A stretch of 64,000 nucleotides of DNA from Halobacillus halophilus DSM 2266 (GTDB taxonomy: Bacteria > Bacillota > Bacilli > Bacillales > Halobacillaceae). Each line of letters begins with the position of its first letter. The stretch's first letter is position 1. Of the stretch, positions 1-9,525 are shown piece after piece. A program made the translations under genes and the position numbers. The stretch covers positions 2,232,001 to 2,296,000 of the forward strand of contig NC_017668.1 in NCBI RefSeq assembly GCF_000284515.1. The letters are read 5' to 3'. The notes beneath the pieces are model-generated. The model saw nothing but the letters and a program-made list of their open reading frames with translations. It ran no database searches and was not told the DNA's origin.

Positions 1-2037
1 GGTTTACCAATTTCTTCTGCTATTCTGGTAGCTTTGTCTATTCCGATTTCCATTATTATCGGTCTTATTCCACTCCCTTACGTAGGAGTAGATTTAAACC
101 AGATATCCATTATTGGAATGATTATTGCCATTGGAATACTCGTGGACGATGCCATTGTAGTTAATGATAATATTCAGCGAAGGTTCCAGCTTGGAGATGG
201 TGCTTTAGAAGGTACTATACGCGGAATTAAAGAGGTAAGAAAATCGATTGTTACCTCTACTCTTATGATTATCTTCAGCTTTTTCCCATTAACTTTCTTA
301 TCAGGTTCAAACGGTGATTTTATACGGGCTTTACCAACCGTGCTAATCTTTACTATCCTTGCTTCAACTATCATCGCTTTAACCTTTATACCAACCGTTC
401 AATATGCAAGAAAACGCCGGCAGAAAAAGCAGAATAAATCAAAAGCAGGTCTCCTTGGCGGGTTCTTTAATTGGATCGAACGTGTTTATGCCGACTCCAT
501 TCTGCCAAAGACTACTAAAAAACCGTGGCTCACTGCTCTTACAGGTTTAATTTTATGCGCTCTACTTGCCACACTGGTTGTTCGCATTCCTTTTGAGTTC
601 TTTCCTTCTGCGGACCGTCCCGAAGTGACTATATCCGTAGAATATCCACAGGGAACGCCGATTGAAGAAACTCAAGAGCAACTTGAAGAAATGAAAAACT
701 TCTTAACAGGTCAAGAAGATAATATTACGGAATCCGCGATTTATACGGGTACAGGTCTTCCTGGTATCTTCAACTCATCCCTGACACGTTCAGGCGAAAA
801 TACAGGACAGCTTTTAGTTAGAGTAGACCGTGATGAAACCAGCGCTTCTACCTTTATTAATGATTGGGAAGAGCCTCTTAGAGAAGAGTTTTCGAATGCA
901 GAAGTATTTCTGGAAACCATTGTGTCTGGTCCTCCTCCATCTCCACCTGTTCAGGTGAAAATTCAAGGACCAGAATTAGAGCCGCTCATTCAGGAAGCAA
1001 GAAATGCCAGGGATCGACTGGCTGACATCGATGAAGCAGAAATTGCAACCATTAATGCTGGATCCGGACAGCCATTTACCCAATTTAATCCAGACCGTGA
1101 TAAGCTGGCTGATAATAATATACCGATCAGTCAAATTACTTCTCAGCTCCAGCTTGCTAACACCGGAGTGCCTCTTGGAACGTTTGATAATGGGGTCGAA
1201 CGTCTTCCTCTGGAAATTATACTTGATGACGGAGATCCAAATGGGGTTAATTTAGAAAATTTAACGGTAGTCAGCCAGCAGAATCCAAGTGAAGGTCAAC
1301 CACCTGATACGTTCTCCTTAGATGAACTCATTTCTCAGGAAGAGGTTGAACAAGTTGGGGCTATTCCTCATCTGGATGGCAAACGTACGATTACGGTCGA
1401 AGCTTATCCAAAAGAAGGTGCCGAAGAAACATTTACAAGTAAGTCCAATGAGGTTGTATCTGCAATTAAAGAAGACTTACCAGACGGCTATTCTCTTGTA
1501 GAAAGCGGGGAGACAGACGCCCAGACAGAGTTCTTTGTTGAAGTTGCTAAACTGTTCGTGATCGTCTTGTTCCTGATTTATCTGACCATCGCGATCCAAT
1601 TCAACTCGTTATTAATGCCAGTATTAATAACCGGAACTGTATTTTTGGCTGTTACAGGAGCTATTATTGGTCTATTCGTCTCCGGCCAGCCACTAAGTTT
1701 CTTAGCAGTTCTGGGGATTGTCTCATTATCAGGTATTGTCGTTCGTAATTCTGTTATATTGATTGAATTTATCGAACAGAATAAAGAAACCTACTCATCT
1801 ACGATTGAAGCTGTAATAGAAGCAGGGCGTGCCAGAGTAAGGCCAATTGTACTTACTTCTCTAACTTCAATTGCAGCTCTTACGCCGATAATATTTACAG
1901 GGGATGTCTTGTTTAAGCCACTTGCGGTGTCTATCGTGTCTGGCTTGTTATTTTCAACTATCCTCACCCTGTTACTTGTACCTGCATTCTATTTAATTAT
2001 CGTAAAAATTACGGGAAAGAAAACAACACATGAATAA
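1..2037 (+). CDS. RND-family efflux transporter permease (5' end cut off by window)
   Basis: The reading frame is open from base 1, so this is the C-terminal 678 residues of a protein that normally has about 1000. It keeps one transmembrane block with the paired aspartates of the proton relay (GILVDDAIVV, near residue 50), the second large extracytoplasmic domain (about residues 200-500) and a final block of helices ending in a short Lys-rich tail. RND pumps of the AcrB/SwrC type export drugs or surfactants using the proton gradient. The nearest relative by general appearance is SwrC (YerP) of Bacillus; substrate cannot be told. A strong terminator follows the stop codon. Confidence 0.9.
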   Translation, partial: GLPISSAILVALSIPISIIIGLIPLPYVGVDLNQISIIGMIIAIGILVDDAIVVNDNIQRRFQLGDGALEGTIRGIKEVRKSIVTSTLMIIFSFFPLTFLSGSNGDFIRALPTVLIFTILASTIIALTFIPTVQYARKRRQKKQNKSKAGLLGGFFNWIERVYADSILPKTTKKPWLTALTGLILCALLATLVVRIPFEFFPSADRPEVTISVEYPQGTPIEETQEQLEEMKNFLTGQEDNITESAIYTGTGLPGIFNSSLTRSGENTGQLLVRVDRDETSASTFINDWEEPLREEFSNAEVFLETIVSGPPPSPPVQVKIQGPELEPLIQEARNARDRLADIDEAEIATINAGSGQPFTQFNPDRDKLADNNIPISQITSQLQLANTGVPLGTFDNGVERLPLEIILDDGDPNGVNLENLTVVSQQNPSEGQPPDTFSLDELISQEEVEQVGAIPHLDGKRTITVEAYPKEGAEETFTSKSNEVVSAIKEDLPDGYSLVESGETDAQTEFFVEVAKLFVIVLFLIYLTIAIQFNSLLMPVLITGTVFLAVTGAIIGLFVSGQPLSFLAVLGIVSLSGIVVRNSVILIEFIEQNKETYSSTIEAVIEAGRARVRPIVLTSLTSIAALTPIIFTGDVLFKPLAVSIVSGLLFSTILTLLLVPAFYLIIVKITGKKTTHE

Positions 2038-2082
2038 ACTCCCTATGCTTTCAAAAAGAATTAACATTTCTATATAAACTTC

Positions 2083-2110
2083 GCTGCCGGTTAATCCGGC
2101 AGCTTTTTTT
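2083..2110 (+). terminator. Rho-independent terminator of the RND gene
   Basis: Perfect 8-bp stem GCTGCCGG/CCGGCAGC (2083-2090 with 2096-2103), loop TTAAT, then seven T. Confidence 0.9.
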
Positions 2111-2198
2111 AACTTAACCCATTCAAACTCCTCAATTCTATTTTCCGGAATAATTATCAGAGTCTTTCATCTTCTGAAAAATTATAGGAGATCAACAA

Positions 2199-2228
2199 AA
2201 AAACCTCAGTGGTTGCACTGAGGTTTTT
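2199..2228 (-). terminator. Terminator after the yppE-like gene
   Basis: Inverted repeat AAAAACCTCAGTG (2199-2211) with its complement at 2216-2228 and a 4-nt loop. Read on the minus strand the stem is followed by a run of T, 10 nt past the yppE-like stop codon. Confidence 0.85.
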
Positions 2229-2238
2229 AGATAATTTA

Positions 2239-2595
2239 TTACCTGTTTTTTATATCGCTTAATATCATATCCAGAACGTAATGAACGGATTGATATAGTT
2301 CCTTAAACCTTTTCCGATGCACATCCACATAGTAGCTGTGCAAAATAATCATTTCGATATTTTCATTCGTAGATTTAATCTGATTCGGATGTACGCTTGC
2401 CCCTCGATTTTTTACATACTCCTCAGCTTCTTCACTCCACCGACTGTTCAGATCAAACATAGGCGAGGTCTCTTTCTTCACTTTTTCAAAAAAAGCGTGA
2501 TTTTTTTTATCGACGGGACCCTCAGTTTCCAGAAATTGAGTATGGAGTCGATCGATCAGTTGCTTCAAATCTTTTGTATGTTCTTCTAACGGCAA
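2239..2595 (-). CDS. yppE: YppE-like DUF1798 protein
   Basis: 118-residue, mainly helical, charged cytoplasmic protein. Its length, the central segment around ASVHPNQIKSTNE and its position beside recU-ponA match YppE of B. subtilis (DUF1798, small helical bundle of unknown function). No catalytic motif is visible. The apparent start is TTG at 2595, preceded by AAAGGTG. Family assignment rests on size, position and sequence feel, so it is moderately certain. Function is unknown. Confidence 0.65.
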   Translation of the reverse strand: MPLEEHTKDLKQLIDRLHTQFLETEGPVDKKNHAFFEKVKKETSPMFDLNSRWSEEAEEYVKNRGASVHPNQIKSTNENIEMIILHSYYVDVHRKRFKELYQSVHYVLDMILSDIKNR

Positions 2596-2653
2596 AATAT
2601 ATTCACACCTTTTTAGTTTACCTTACCATGATTATATCTTCTATATCAACGAA

Positions 2654-2920
2654 TTATATAGCTGAAACCTGGTCCTTTGGGTGATGATATTTCTCTCTAA
2701 CCTGAGCTTCCTGGTCAAGCCTTACTTCTTCAATCTGCTGCTTTAAATGAAATAATCCATCATAAAGGTCATCCATTTCTTTTCTATGGGCTACAGCCAT
2801 ACTAAATACAGTCTCATCCGTTTTTGTGGCTACCTGCTTCTTTAAACCTGACATTTTATCTTTCAATTTAAGCAGCTGCTCCTCGAATTCTGAAGAAGTG
2901 CGATATATTTGCACATTCAT
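2654..2920 (-). CDS. Small coiled-coil protein of unknown function
   Basis: 88 residues with heptad-like leucines (residues 13-60) and many Lys/Glu, suggesting a coiled coil; no signal peptide or membrane segment. I do not recognise the family. It begins with ATG at 2920 very close behind AGAGGAGG; a GTG two codons later (2914) has better spacing and is an alternative start. It lies upstream of the yppE-like gene on the same strand with a 58-nt gap, so the two may be co-transcribed. In B. subtilis this neighbourhood holds other small ypp genes, but a one-to-one match is not clear. Confidence 0.6.
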   Translation of the reverse strand: MNVQIYRTSSEFEEQLLKLKDKMSGLKKQVATKTDETVFSMAVAHRKEMDDLYDGLFHLKQQIEEVRLDQEAQVREKYHHPKDQVSAI

Positions 2921-2960
2921 CTCCTCCTCTACCCTGATACCCTTTTAATTCTCCTGTTTA

Positions 2961-2990
2961 TGTATAACTCCTTCCCCAATGACAAGACTA
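2961..2990 (+). promoter_or_regulatory. Candidate sigma-G/F promoter of sspM
   Basis: TGTATA (2961-2966), 17-nt spacer, AAGACTA (2984-2990), against sigma-G consensus TGNATA and CATACTA. It lies about 60 nt before the sspM start. The -10 match is 5 of 7, so this is an inference, helped by the fact that SspM is made in the forespore. Confidence 0.4.
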
Positions 2991-3053
2991 GAACTAATGC
3001 TACAAAACAAGTCAAATTGAACAAATACCTTCGACAGTAAAGGAGGACTTTTT

Positions 3054-3146
3054 ATGCCAAAAAAGAAAGATCAAAAACCTAAAAAACCTGAACCTGCGAA
3101 AACGGATAATCCGAAGCTTGCTGGTGAAAACCGTCCATCCACTTAA
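3054..3146 (+). CDS. sspM: Minor small acid-soluble spore protein M (30 aa)
   Basis: A 30-codon gene with a near-perfect ribosome-binding site (AAAGGAGG, 3039-3046) 7 nt before ATG and its own terminator. The peptide is Lys/Pro-rich at the N-terminus and ends LAGENRPST. B. subtilis SspM, as I recall it, is 34 residues, Lys-rich and ends GGPNRPST, and its gene also sits in the ypp/recU neighbourhood. SspM is a minor forespore-made spore-core protein. The match of the C-terminus plus position is the basis; a homology search would settle it. Confidence 0.7.
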   Translation: MPKKKDQKPKKPEPAKTDNPKLAGENRPST

Positions 3147-3153
3147 TAAAAGG

Positions 3154-3187
3154 GCTGCTGCTGAATTAATTAGCAGCAGCTTTTTTT
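3154..3187 (+). terminator. Terminator of sspM
   Basis: Perfect 9-bp stem GCTGCTGCT/AGCAGCAGC (3154-3162 with 3172-3180), 9-nt loop, seven T; 7 nt past the stop codon. Confidence 0.9.
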
Positions 3188-3399
3188 AATCCCCCTTAAA
3201 CAAGTTCTTTTTTTCGAATAGAGTAATTAGTTCGGAAAATAAATGGTATAATTGTCCATGATTTGAACTTTTTGTCGAATGCTTAAAATATATGAAACCT
3301 TTTAGTTGTCCATACGTCTAAAAAATTGAAGCCTTCACATATATCCTTGGAGGTTATTTTTTGGTATGATACTCTCATGGCTGCAGGGAGGTATAGTGA

Positions 3400-4011
3400 A
3401 TGAAATATCCCAATGGAAAACGGTCGGCTAATGCAAAGAATGTTTCCGCACCTAAACAGCAAAAAAAGACGACGTTCAGCAATCGTGGAATGACACTGGA
3501 AGAAGATATCAGTATAACGAACAAATACTACTTAGAGTCTCAAATCGCAGTAGTTCATAAGAAACCAACCCCCGTCCAGATTGTAAATGTGGATTATCCC
3601 AAAAGAAGTGCTGCTGTAATAAAGGAAGCCTATTTTAAGCAAGCTTCTACCACAGATTTTAATGGAGTTTATCGCGGGAAGTATATCGATTTCGAAGCTA
3701 AAGAAACAAGAAATAAGACGTCATTCCCCTTAAGCAACGTCCATCAACACCAGATTGACCATATGAAAGCAGTGGACCTACAAGGTGGAATTTGTTTTAT
3801 GATCATCAAGTTTGCTCCGTTGGAGGAAGTGTATTTACTTCCTTCTAAGCAACTATTTATATTTTGGGATGAGCAGTGGAAAGGCGGTAGAAAATCAATT
3901 CCCTACGCTTTTATTAAAAAGGAAGGTTACCACATTCCTTTCCATTTCCAGGCAAGAGTTGATTACGCTGCTGCTCTGGATAGGCTTATTTCTGAATTGG
4001 AGGAGAACTAA
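3400..4011 (+). CDS. recU: Holliday junction resolvase RecU
   Basis: 203 residues, close to the usual RecU length of about 206. RecU cleaves four-way junctions during recombinational repair and chromosome segregation. Metal-binding catalytic residues are visible as D86 (TTDFNG), E99 and K101 (DFEAKET), with an acidic residue at 34-35 (GMTLEED). The basic N-terminal 30 residues are the flexible arm. GGAGGT lies 7 nt before ATG 3400. The TAA stop abuts the ponA ATG, so both are translated from one message, the standard recU-ponA pairing. Confidence 0.95.
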   Translation: MKYPNGKRSANAKNVSAPKQQKKTTFSNRGMTLEEDISITNKYYLESQIAVVHKKPTPVQIVNVDYPKRSAAVIKEAYFKQASTTDFNGVYRGKYIDFEAKETRNKTSFPLSNVHQHQIDHMKAVDLQGGICFMIIKFAPLEEVYLLPSKQLFIFWDEQWKGGRKSIPYAFIKKEGYHIPFHFQARVDYAAALDRLISELEEN

Positions 4012-6711
4012 ATGGCAAACGAAAGCCAATCACGTACAGCAAGAAGAAATCAGATGAAGGCTTCTAAGAAAAAGAAAGGAAAGCCGTTGTTTAAGAAAAT
4101 ATTATTAACCATATTGATCGTTGGTCTTGTATTAATGATCGGTACCGGAGGGTTGTTCGCTTATTATATTTCAAGTGCACCTAAATTAGATGAATCGCAA
4201 TTATCCACTCCTTTTTCTTCAAAAGTTTATGATATGAACGATAACCTGGTTACAGACTTGGCCGGAGCAGAACGAAGAACCAAAGTAACTTATGACGACC
4301 TGCCTCCAGTTCTTAAAGACGCGGTAATCGCTACAGAAGACTCAAGATTTTACGACCACATAGGTATTGACTTCAGAAGAATAGTAGCGGCGGTCGGAGC
4401 TAACATTACGAGCGGCTTTGGCGCAGAAGGTGCCAGTACCATTACCCAGCAGGTTGTTAAGAGATCATTTCTAACGAGCAAAAAGACGATTGAAAGAAAA
4501 GTACAGGAACAGTATTTAGCTATTAAGCTCGACCAGGAGTATTCGAAAGAAAAAATCCTGGAAATGTATATGAATAAAATCTACTACGGAGCAGGTGCTT
4601 ATGGCGTTGCGGAAGCTGCCAAAACCTACTTCGGAAAAGAAGACTTAAATGAGTTAACTTTACCGCAGGCAGCTCTTTTAGCTGGTCTGCCTCAGCGTCC
4701 ATCGGCCTATAATCCACTTGAAAATCCCGATCTTGCGAAAGATCGAATCAATACGGTGCTTAATTTGATGGTTATGCATGGGAAAATTTCAGAAGAAGAA
4801 GCTGAAGAAGCTAGAAAAACAGATGTAAAGGATATGTTAGACAAAACAGAAACGGAAAAAGAGACACCTTACGATGCATTTATTAAAAAAGTAAAAGAGG
4901 AAGTCAAAGCTAAAATGGACGGAGCTGATATTCACAGAGATGGATTAAAAATCTATACTACTCTTGACCCCAAAGCCCAAGAATCTGTGCAAGAGCTCTT
5001 AAGCAGCGATGGTCCTATCTCGTGGCCTGATGAGGAGATCCAGACAGGGGTAGCTGTCACAGATACAAAAACCGGAGCTGTCCGTGCAATCGGAGGCGGC
5101 CGCGATTACCAGGGTAGTAACTTAAACTATGCCACAGATATAACAAGGCAAGCTGGATCAACGTTTAAACCTATCATGGCTTATGGTCCGGCGATACAAT
5201 ATAATAAAATCTCCACCTATCATCAAATTAAAGATGAAGAATATGAAGTTAATGGAAAAGATATCAATAACTTTGATAACCGTTTTAGGGGCTGGGTCTC
5301 AGCAAGATATGCGTTAAGCCGATCCCTCAACGTCCCAGCTATCAAAACTTTGCAGGATGTGGGCATGGACCAGGCTGTAGAATTTGCATCAGGGCTGGGG
5401 ATAGACATTGTTAATCCTCAGCCTGTAGAGGCATATGGCGGTGGAGCAACTGGGGTAAACCCTTTGCAAATGGCTGGAGCATTCGCTACTTTTGGGAATG
5501 AGGGCGTTTATAATGAGCCCTACACGGTGAGGAAAATTGAAGTACCAGGCGAAGATACACTGGATACTAAACCGGAACCGAAATCTGCGATGGACAGCTA
5601 TACGGCGTACATGATCAGTGATATGCTGCAGACTACTATGTCAGAAGGCTCAGGGCAAGCAGCTAATATCTCCGGACTACCTGAAGCAGGAAAAACCGGA
5701 ACGACAAACCGTGAGGACACTGCACCGGATTCCTGGTTTAATGGATATACCACCAACTATTCTATTTCCATATGGACCGGCTATAATAATATGGAAAAAG
5801 GTTTATCCGATGCCGGAAAAAATATACCTAAGCAGATCTTCAAACCGCTAATGACTCAATTATCAGAAGGTAAAGAAACAGCTGACTTTAATAAGCCAGA
5901 ATCCGTTGTACAAGTTGAAGTTGAAGAAGGATCACGTCCAGCTAAGCTGCCTAGTTCGAATACACCGCAGAGCCGGATTGTAACAGAGCTTTTCCACGTT
6001 GATAACCAGCCATCAAAGGTTTCTAAGACATTTAAACAGCTGGATCCTGTGAATTCTCTAACAGGACAATATAACGAAGGCTCAAATTCCATTGACTTAA
6101 ACTGGTCCTACGGCGATACAGAGGATGTTTCATTCCAGGTCTCCGTATCGATTGATGGCGGAGATTATAGAGAATTAACTACGACAAAAGATAAAAGTGC
6201 CAGCGTTTCTAATGTTCAGCAAGGGGCAACTTATCAATTTGCCGTCAAGGCTGTAAGTGACAGTGGCGAAGCCGAAAGCAGTGAATCCACTGGAGAAAGA
6301 GTTCAAGTACCTGGGGTCCAAGGAAATCCATTAGAAACTCCTGAAGAGGAGTCTCCTGATGAAGAGCCTTCTACGGAAGAGCCTTCTGAGGAGGAAGAAC
6401 AAGCTCCAGAGGAAAATAATGAAGATGCTCCAGCAAATGAAGAAGACACTCCACCTGAAGAAAATACAGATGAAGAACCTCCTTCCCCTGAGGAAGGCAA
6501 TGAAGAAGGTAATGAGAACAACCAGGGCGATAATGGCGAAGAAGGAAACAATCAAGAGAGCGAGAATCAGGGCTCTGAAAATTCCGGAAACAACAGTGAA
6601 AACGGGGATTCTGAAGGTTCTGAAGACAGCAATAATGAAGAAGCGCCTGAAGAACCTGCCCCTGAGCAGCCTAATACAGACGAACAAGAACCTACAGAAG
6701 AAGCGGCTTAA
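4012..6711 (+). CDS. ponA: Class A penicillin-binding protein 1 with acidic C-terminal tail
   Basis: 899 residues. Order: basic cytoplasmic N-terminus (1-24), one membrane anchor (about 25-50), glycosyltransferase 51 domain with the catalytic ATEDSRFYDH motif near residue 108, transpeptidase domain with S383-x-x-K386, S438-L-N440 and K561-T-G, a fibronectin type III-like module (about 680-765), then about 125 residues made mostly of Glu, Pro, Asn, Asp and Ser. It polymerises and crosslinks peptidoglycan outside the membrane. B. subtilis PBP1 also has a disordered tail, but this one is strikingly acidic. It overlaps nothing and follows recU directly. Confidence 0.97.
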   Translation: MANESQSRTARRNQMKASKKKKGKPLFKKILLTILIVGLVLMIGTGGLFAYYISSAPKLDESQLSTPFSSKVYDMNDNLVTDLAGAERRTKVTYDDLPPVLKDAVIATEDSRFYDHIGIDFRRIVAAVGANITSGFGAEGASTITQQVVKRSFLTSKKTIERKVQEQYLAIKLDQEYSKEKILEMYMNKIYYGAGAYGVAEAAKTYFGKEDLNELTLPQAALLAGLPQRPSAYNPLENPDLAKDRINTVLNLMVMHGKISEEEAEEARKTDVKDMLDKTETEKETPYDAFIKKVKEEVKAKMDGADIHRDGLKIYTTLDPKAQESVQELLSSDGPISWPDEEIQTGVAVTDTKTGAVRAIGGGRDYQGSNLNYATDITRQAGSTFKPIMAYGPAIQYNKISTYHQIKDEEYEVNGKDINNFDNRFRGWVSARYALSRSLNVPAIKTLQDVGMDQAVEFASGLGIDIVNPQPVEAYGGGATGVNPLQMAGAFATFGNEGVYNEPYTVRKIEVPGEDTLDTKPEPKSAMDSYTAYMISDMLQTTMSEGSGQAANISGLPEAGKTGTTNREDTAPDSWFNGYTTNYSISIWTGYNNMEKGLSDAGKNIPKQIFKPLMTQLSEGKETADFNKPESVVQVEVEEGSRPAKLPSSNTPQSRIVTELFHVDNQPSKVSKTFKQLDPVNSLTGQYNEGSNSIDLNWSYGDTEDVSFQVSVSIDGGDYRELTTTKDKSASVSNVQQGATYQFAVKAVSDSGEAESSESTGERVQVPGVQGNPLETPEEESPDEEPSTEEPSEEEEQAPEENNEDAPANEEDTPPEENTDEEPPSPEEGNEEGNENNQGDNGEEGNNQESENQGSENSGNNSENGDSEGSEDSNNEEAPEEPAPEQPNTDEQEPTEEAA

Positions 6712-6745
6712 AAAAAGCGAACTCCGAAATGGAGTTCGCTTTTTT
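6710..6745. terminator. Bidirectional terminator between ponA and nth
   Basis: 9-bp stem GCGAACTCC/GGAGTTCGC (6717-6725 with 6731-6739) flanked by an A-run on the left and a T-run on the right; serves the convergent ponA (+) and nth (-) genes. Confidence 0.9.
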
Positions 6746-6754
6746 CATACATTA

Positions 6755-7417
6755 TTATTGTTCTCTTGTTTCTTGTTTTCTCATCCGTTTTTTCCCTTCT
6801 CTGCATAAAACCAAGAGAGGACATTCTTCACAATTTGGTCTTTTGGCTTTACAGTGGTAGCGGCCAAAAAAAATCATACGATGATGCGTAACGCTCCACT
6901 CTTCTTTGGGAACTTTTCTCATCAGTGTTTTTTCCACTTCCAGAACGGAATCTTTCCAGCGGCATATGCCTAATCGCTTGGAAACACGCTCAACATGAGT
7001 ATCCACAGCAATTGCGGGTTCATTAAATGCTACAGATGCTACGACGTTGGCCGTCTTCCTGCCTACTCCTGCCAGACTTTCTAATTCCTCTTTCGTAGGC
7101 GGAACTTGACCATTAAACTGATCCACTAACGTTTGAGAAAGCTTCTTAATATTTTTAGCCTTATTTCGGTAAAGACCAATTCGCTTAATATCATTCTGTA
7201 ATTCTTCAAGAGACACCTCTATATAATCAAATGGTGTCCTGTATTTCTGAAACAATTCAGGTGTGACTTTATTAACAAGTGAGTCTGTTGCTTGAGCGGA
7301 TAACACAACAGCCACGAGCAATTCGAAGGGGTTCGAATGGTTTAATTCGCACTCTGCCTCAGGAAACATCTGTTTAAAAACATCTAAACAATAACGTATT
7401 TGTGTTTTATTCAGCAT
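6755..7417 (-). CDS. nth: Endonuclease III
   Basis: 220 residues. Base-excision repair glycosylase/AP lyase for oxidised pyrimidines. Visible: helix-hairpin-helix LAGVGRKTANVV with the catalytic lysine, the catalytic aspartate in AVDTHVERVSKRL, and a C-terminal 4Fe-4S loop with spacing C-x6-C-x2-C-x5-C. It starts 10 nt after dnaD stops, as in B. subtilis. ypoC, which follows nth in B. subtilis, is absent: the terminator and ponA come next. Confidence 0.96.
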   Translation of the reverse strand: MLNKTQIRYCLDVFKQMFPEAECELNHSNPFELLVAVVLSAQATDSLVNKVTPELFQKYRTPFDYIEVSLEELQNDIKRIGLYRNKAKNIKKLSQTLVDQFNGQVPPTKEELESLAGVGRKTANVVASVAFNEPAIAVDTHVERVSKRLGICRWKDSVLEVEKTLMRKVPKEEWSVTHHRMIFFGRYHCKAKRPNCEECPLLVLCREGKKRMRKQETREQ

Positions 7418-7427
7418 AGTAGGCTTT

Positions 7428-8132
7428 TTATGAATCCTCCTCTAACCAATTGTAGTATAAAGATACATCACGTTTTTTTTGCTTGTTTTCCTCTTCTTTC
7501 TTTTTCGAACTGTTGTTTCCGCCCTGGCGGAATTGCTTTCCCTGCTCACGTGCCTGCTCGACCGTATGAACCCCTTTTCTCTTCCACTCTCTTAAAATGC
7601 GGTCAATGTATTTGAAATTTAGTTTGCTCATTAATACCGCTTCCCGTAAGGCAGCTTTAATTAAAGCAGGGGATTGCTGTTCTTCATCAAGCCATATATT
7701 AATATTTTCTATCTCAAAAGGGGATAATGGTCTTCCGAATTCCTGTTCAAATAACGGAAAAATATTTTCATTAAACTCCTGGGCTTCTTCCCTCCGTCTT
7801 GGTGTGTAGCTGAATAGCTTATCCCAAAGAGGTTCAAGAGAATAACATTCCGTCAAGACCTGCTGCTCGTTCTGCTGCTGCTCGATTTGCAGCAACTGCT
7901 TTTGAATCAAGCTGCGAAGAATGCGTGAACATTCTTGACTGGAAACGGATAGGTATTGGGCTAATTCCTCAGGAGTAGGAAATAAATTCCCTTCCGCACG
8001 GAAACGGTGAAGCTGAAGAAGTAAGAGGAGTTCTCTTTCTCCCATACCTAATTTTTGATAATCCGTTAACAGCTGCTTCGGTATCATCATTTGATTGTCT
8101 ATCATTGATTGAAAACTTTGATACTTAGCCAT
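7428..8132 (-). CDS. dnaD: DNA replication initiation protein DnaD
   Basis: 234 residues, like the 232 of B. subtilis DnaD. N-terminal winged helix (about 20-110), then the DnaD C-terminal domain with the IENINIWLDE type motif and a YIDRILREWKRKGVHT segment, and a Lys/Glu-rich tail. DnaD helps load the replicative helicase at oriC and in PriA-dependent restart. GGAG lies 8 nt before ATG 8132; an upstream in-frame GTG (8141) is less well placed. It is downstream of asnS and upstream of nth. Confidence 0.93.
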   Translation of the reverse strand: MAKYQSFQSMIDNQMMIPKQLLTDYQKLGMGERELLLLLQLHRFRAEGNLFPTPEELAQYLSVSSQECSRILRSLIQKQLLQIEQQQNEQQVLTECYSLEPLWDKLFSYTPRRREEAQEFNENIFPLFEQEFGRPLSPFEIENINIWLDEEQQSPALIKAALREAVLMSKLNFKYIDRILREWKRKGVHTVEQAREQGKQFRQGGNNSSKKKEEENKQKKRDVSLYYNWLEEDS

Positions 8133-8161
8133 ACGATTCACTCCCGATTATGATTTCAAAG

Positions 8162-8203
8162 AAAAACACCGATAACGCCATGAGGCGGGTAATCGGTGTT
8201 TTT
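8162..8203 (-). terminator. Terminator between asnS and dnaD
   Basis: 12-nt arms AAAAACACCGAT (8162-8173) and the complement at 8192-8203, with a GC-rich inner region; minus-strand readout ends in T. It sits in the only gap between asnS and dnaD, so dnaD-nth expression depends on read-through or its own promoter. Confidence 0.8.
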
Positions 8204-8211
8204 TCCCGTAC

Positions 8212-9504
8212 TTATGGATACAGTCGATTCAACAATCTAGGGAATGGAATAGTCTCACGCACGTGCTCAACACCTGCGATCCAGGCTACTGTTCGTTCCA
8301 ATCCAAGCCCAAATCCAGAGTGAGGTACACTTCCATATTCTCGAAGCTGCAAGTACCAATTATAAGCGTCACCCGTCAACCCGTGGTCTTCGTAGCGTTG
8401 TTTCATAAGTTCTAAATCATCAATTCGCTGAGACCCTCCGATAATTTCACCGTAACCTTCAGGAGCAATTAAATCAGCGCACAAGACCACTTCTGGTCTA
8501 GCTGGGTCAGGCTTCATATAAAAGGCTTTAATCTCTGCCGGATAGTTTGTAATAAAAACAGGCTTATCATAACTTTCAGCTATAGCTGTTTCGTGGGGGG
8601 CTCCGAAATCATCTCCCCATTCAATGTCATCAAATCCTTTTTCCTTCACAAGCTGGATGGCTTCATCGTAACTAATGCGAGGAAATGGAGCTTGAATCTT
8701 TTCTAATTGCCCGGTATCGCGTCCGAGCGCTTCCAGTTCAATTTTACAGTTCTTGAGTACAGATTGTACAACATGAGACACATACTGCTCCTGAACTTCC
8801 AGACTGTCTTCGTGGTCCATAAATGCCATTTCAGGCTCAATCATCCAAAATTCAATTAAATGCCTTCGGGTCTTTGATTTCTCAGCTCGGAATGTCGGTC
8901 CAAAGCTGAACACCTTACCAAAGGCCATTGCTGCTGCTTCCATATATAACTGACCGCTCTGGGACAGATAGGCATCTTCTTCAAAGTATTTGGTATGGAA
9001 AAGTTCTGTTGTTCCTTCTGCCGAAGATCCGGTTAAGATCGGTGGATCAATTTTCACATACCCATTTTCATTAAAGAATTCATAAGTTGCCCGAATAATT
9101 TCATTGCGGATCTTCATGACTCCATGCTGGCGTTTAGAACGTAACCACAAATGTCTGTGATCCATTAGAAATTCAGTGCCGTGCTCTTTAGGTGTAATTG
9201 GGTAGTCCACAGCTTCGTGAATGATCTCGAAATCCGTCACTTGCATTTCATATCCCAATGGAGACCGGGTATCCTCCACAATTGTGCCAGTGACATACAT
9301 GGAGGATTCCTGCGTAAGTGCTTTTGCCTCCTGGAATTTATCTTCCCCTATATCGGCCTTTACTACGATTCCCTGCATAAATCCAGTTCCATCCCGTAAC
9401 TGAAGAAAAGCAATTTTTCCGCTTGAACGCTTATTAGCAAGCCAAGCCCCTATAGTAACTTCTTCATTAAGATGTTTTGAAACTTGAGAAATTGTTGTTT
9501 TCAC
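8212..9504 (-). CDS. asnS: Asparaginyl-tRNA synthetase
   Basis: 430 residues, identical in length to B. subtilis AsnS. N-terminal OB-fold anticodon domain (about 15-100), class IIb catalytic core with motif 2 ([15 protein letters not shown], about 220) and motif 3 ([12 protein letters not shown], near 405). Charges tRNA-Asn. The start is GTG 9504 with GGAGGT upstream. No T-box leader is present because aspB ends only 21 nt upstream. Confidence 0.96.
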   Translation of the reverse strand: MKTTISQVSKHLNEEVTIGAWLANKRSSGKIAFLQLRDGTGFMQGIVVKADIGEDKFQEAKALTQESSMYVTGTIVEDTRSPLGYEMQVTDFEIIHEAVDYPITPKEHGTEFLMDHRHLWLRSKRQHGVMKIRNEIIRATYEFFNENGYVKIDPPILTGSSAEGTTELFHTKYFEEDAYLSQSGQLYMEAAAMAFGKVFSFGPTFRAEKSKTRRHLIEFWMIEPEMAFMDHEDSLEVQEQYVSHVVQSVLKNCKIELEALGRDTGQLEKIQAPFPRISYDEAIQLVKEKGFDDIEWGDDFGAPHETAIAESYDKPVFITNYPAEIKAFYMKPDPARPEVVLCADLIAPEGYGEIIGGSQRIDDLELMKQRYEDHGLTGDAYNWYLQLREYGSVPHSGFGLGLERTVAWIAGVEHVRETIPFPRLLNRLYP

Positions 9505-9525
9505 GCTTATACCTCCAGCTTAACT

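Noticed and set aside
6303-6808. Long frames in the other phases and opposite strand of the ponA tail
   Set aside because: They arise from the Glu-rich codon pattern; products are low complexity (Ser, Arg/Phe or Lys rich).
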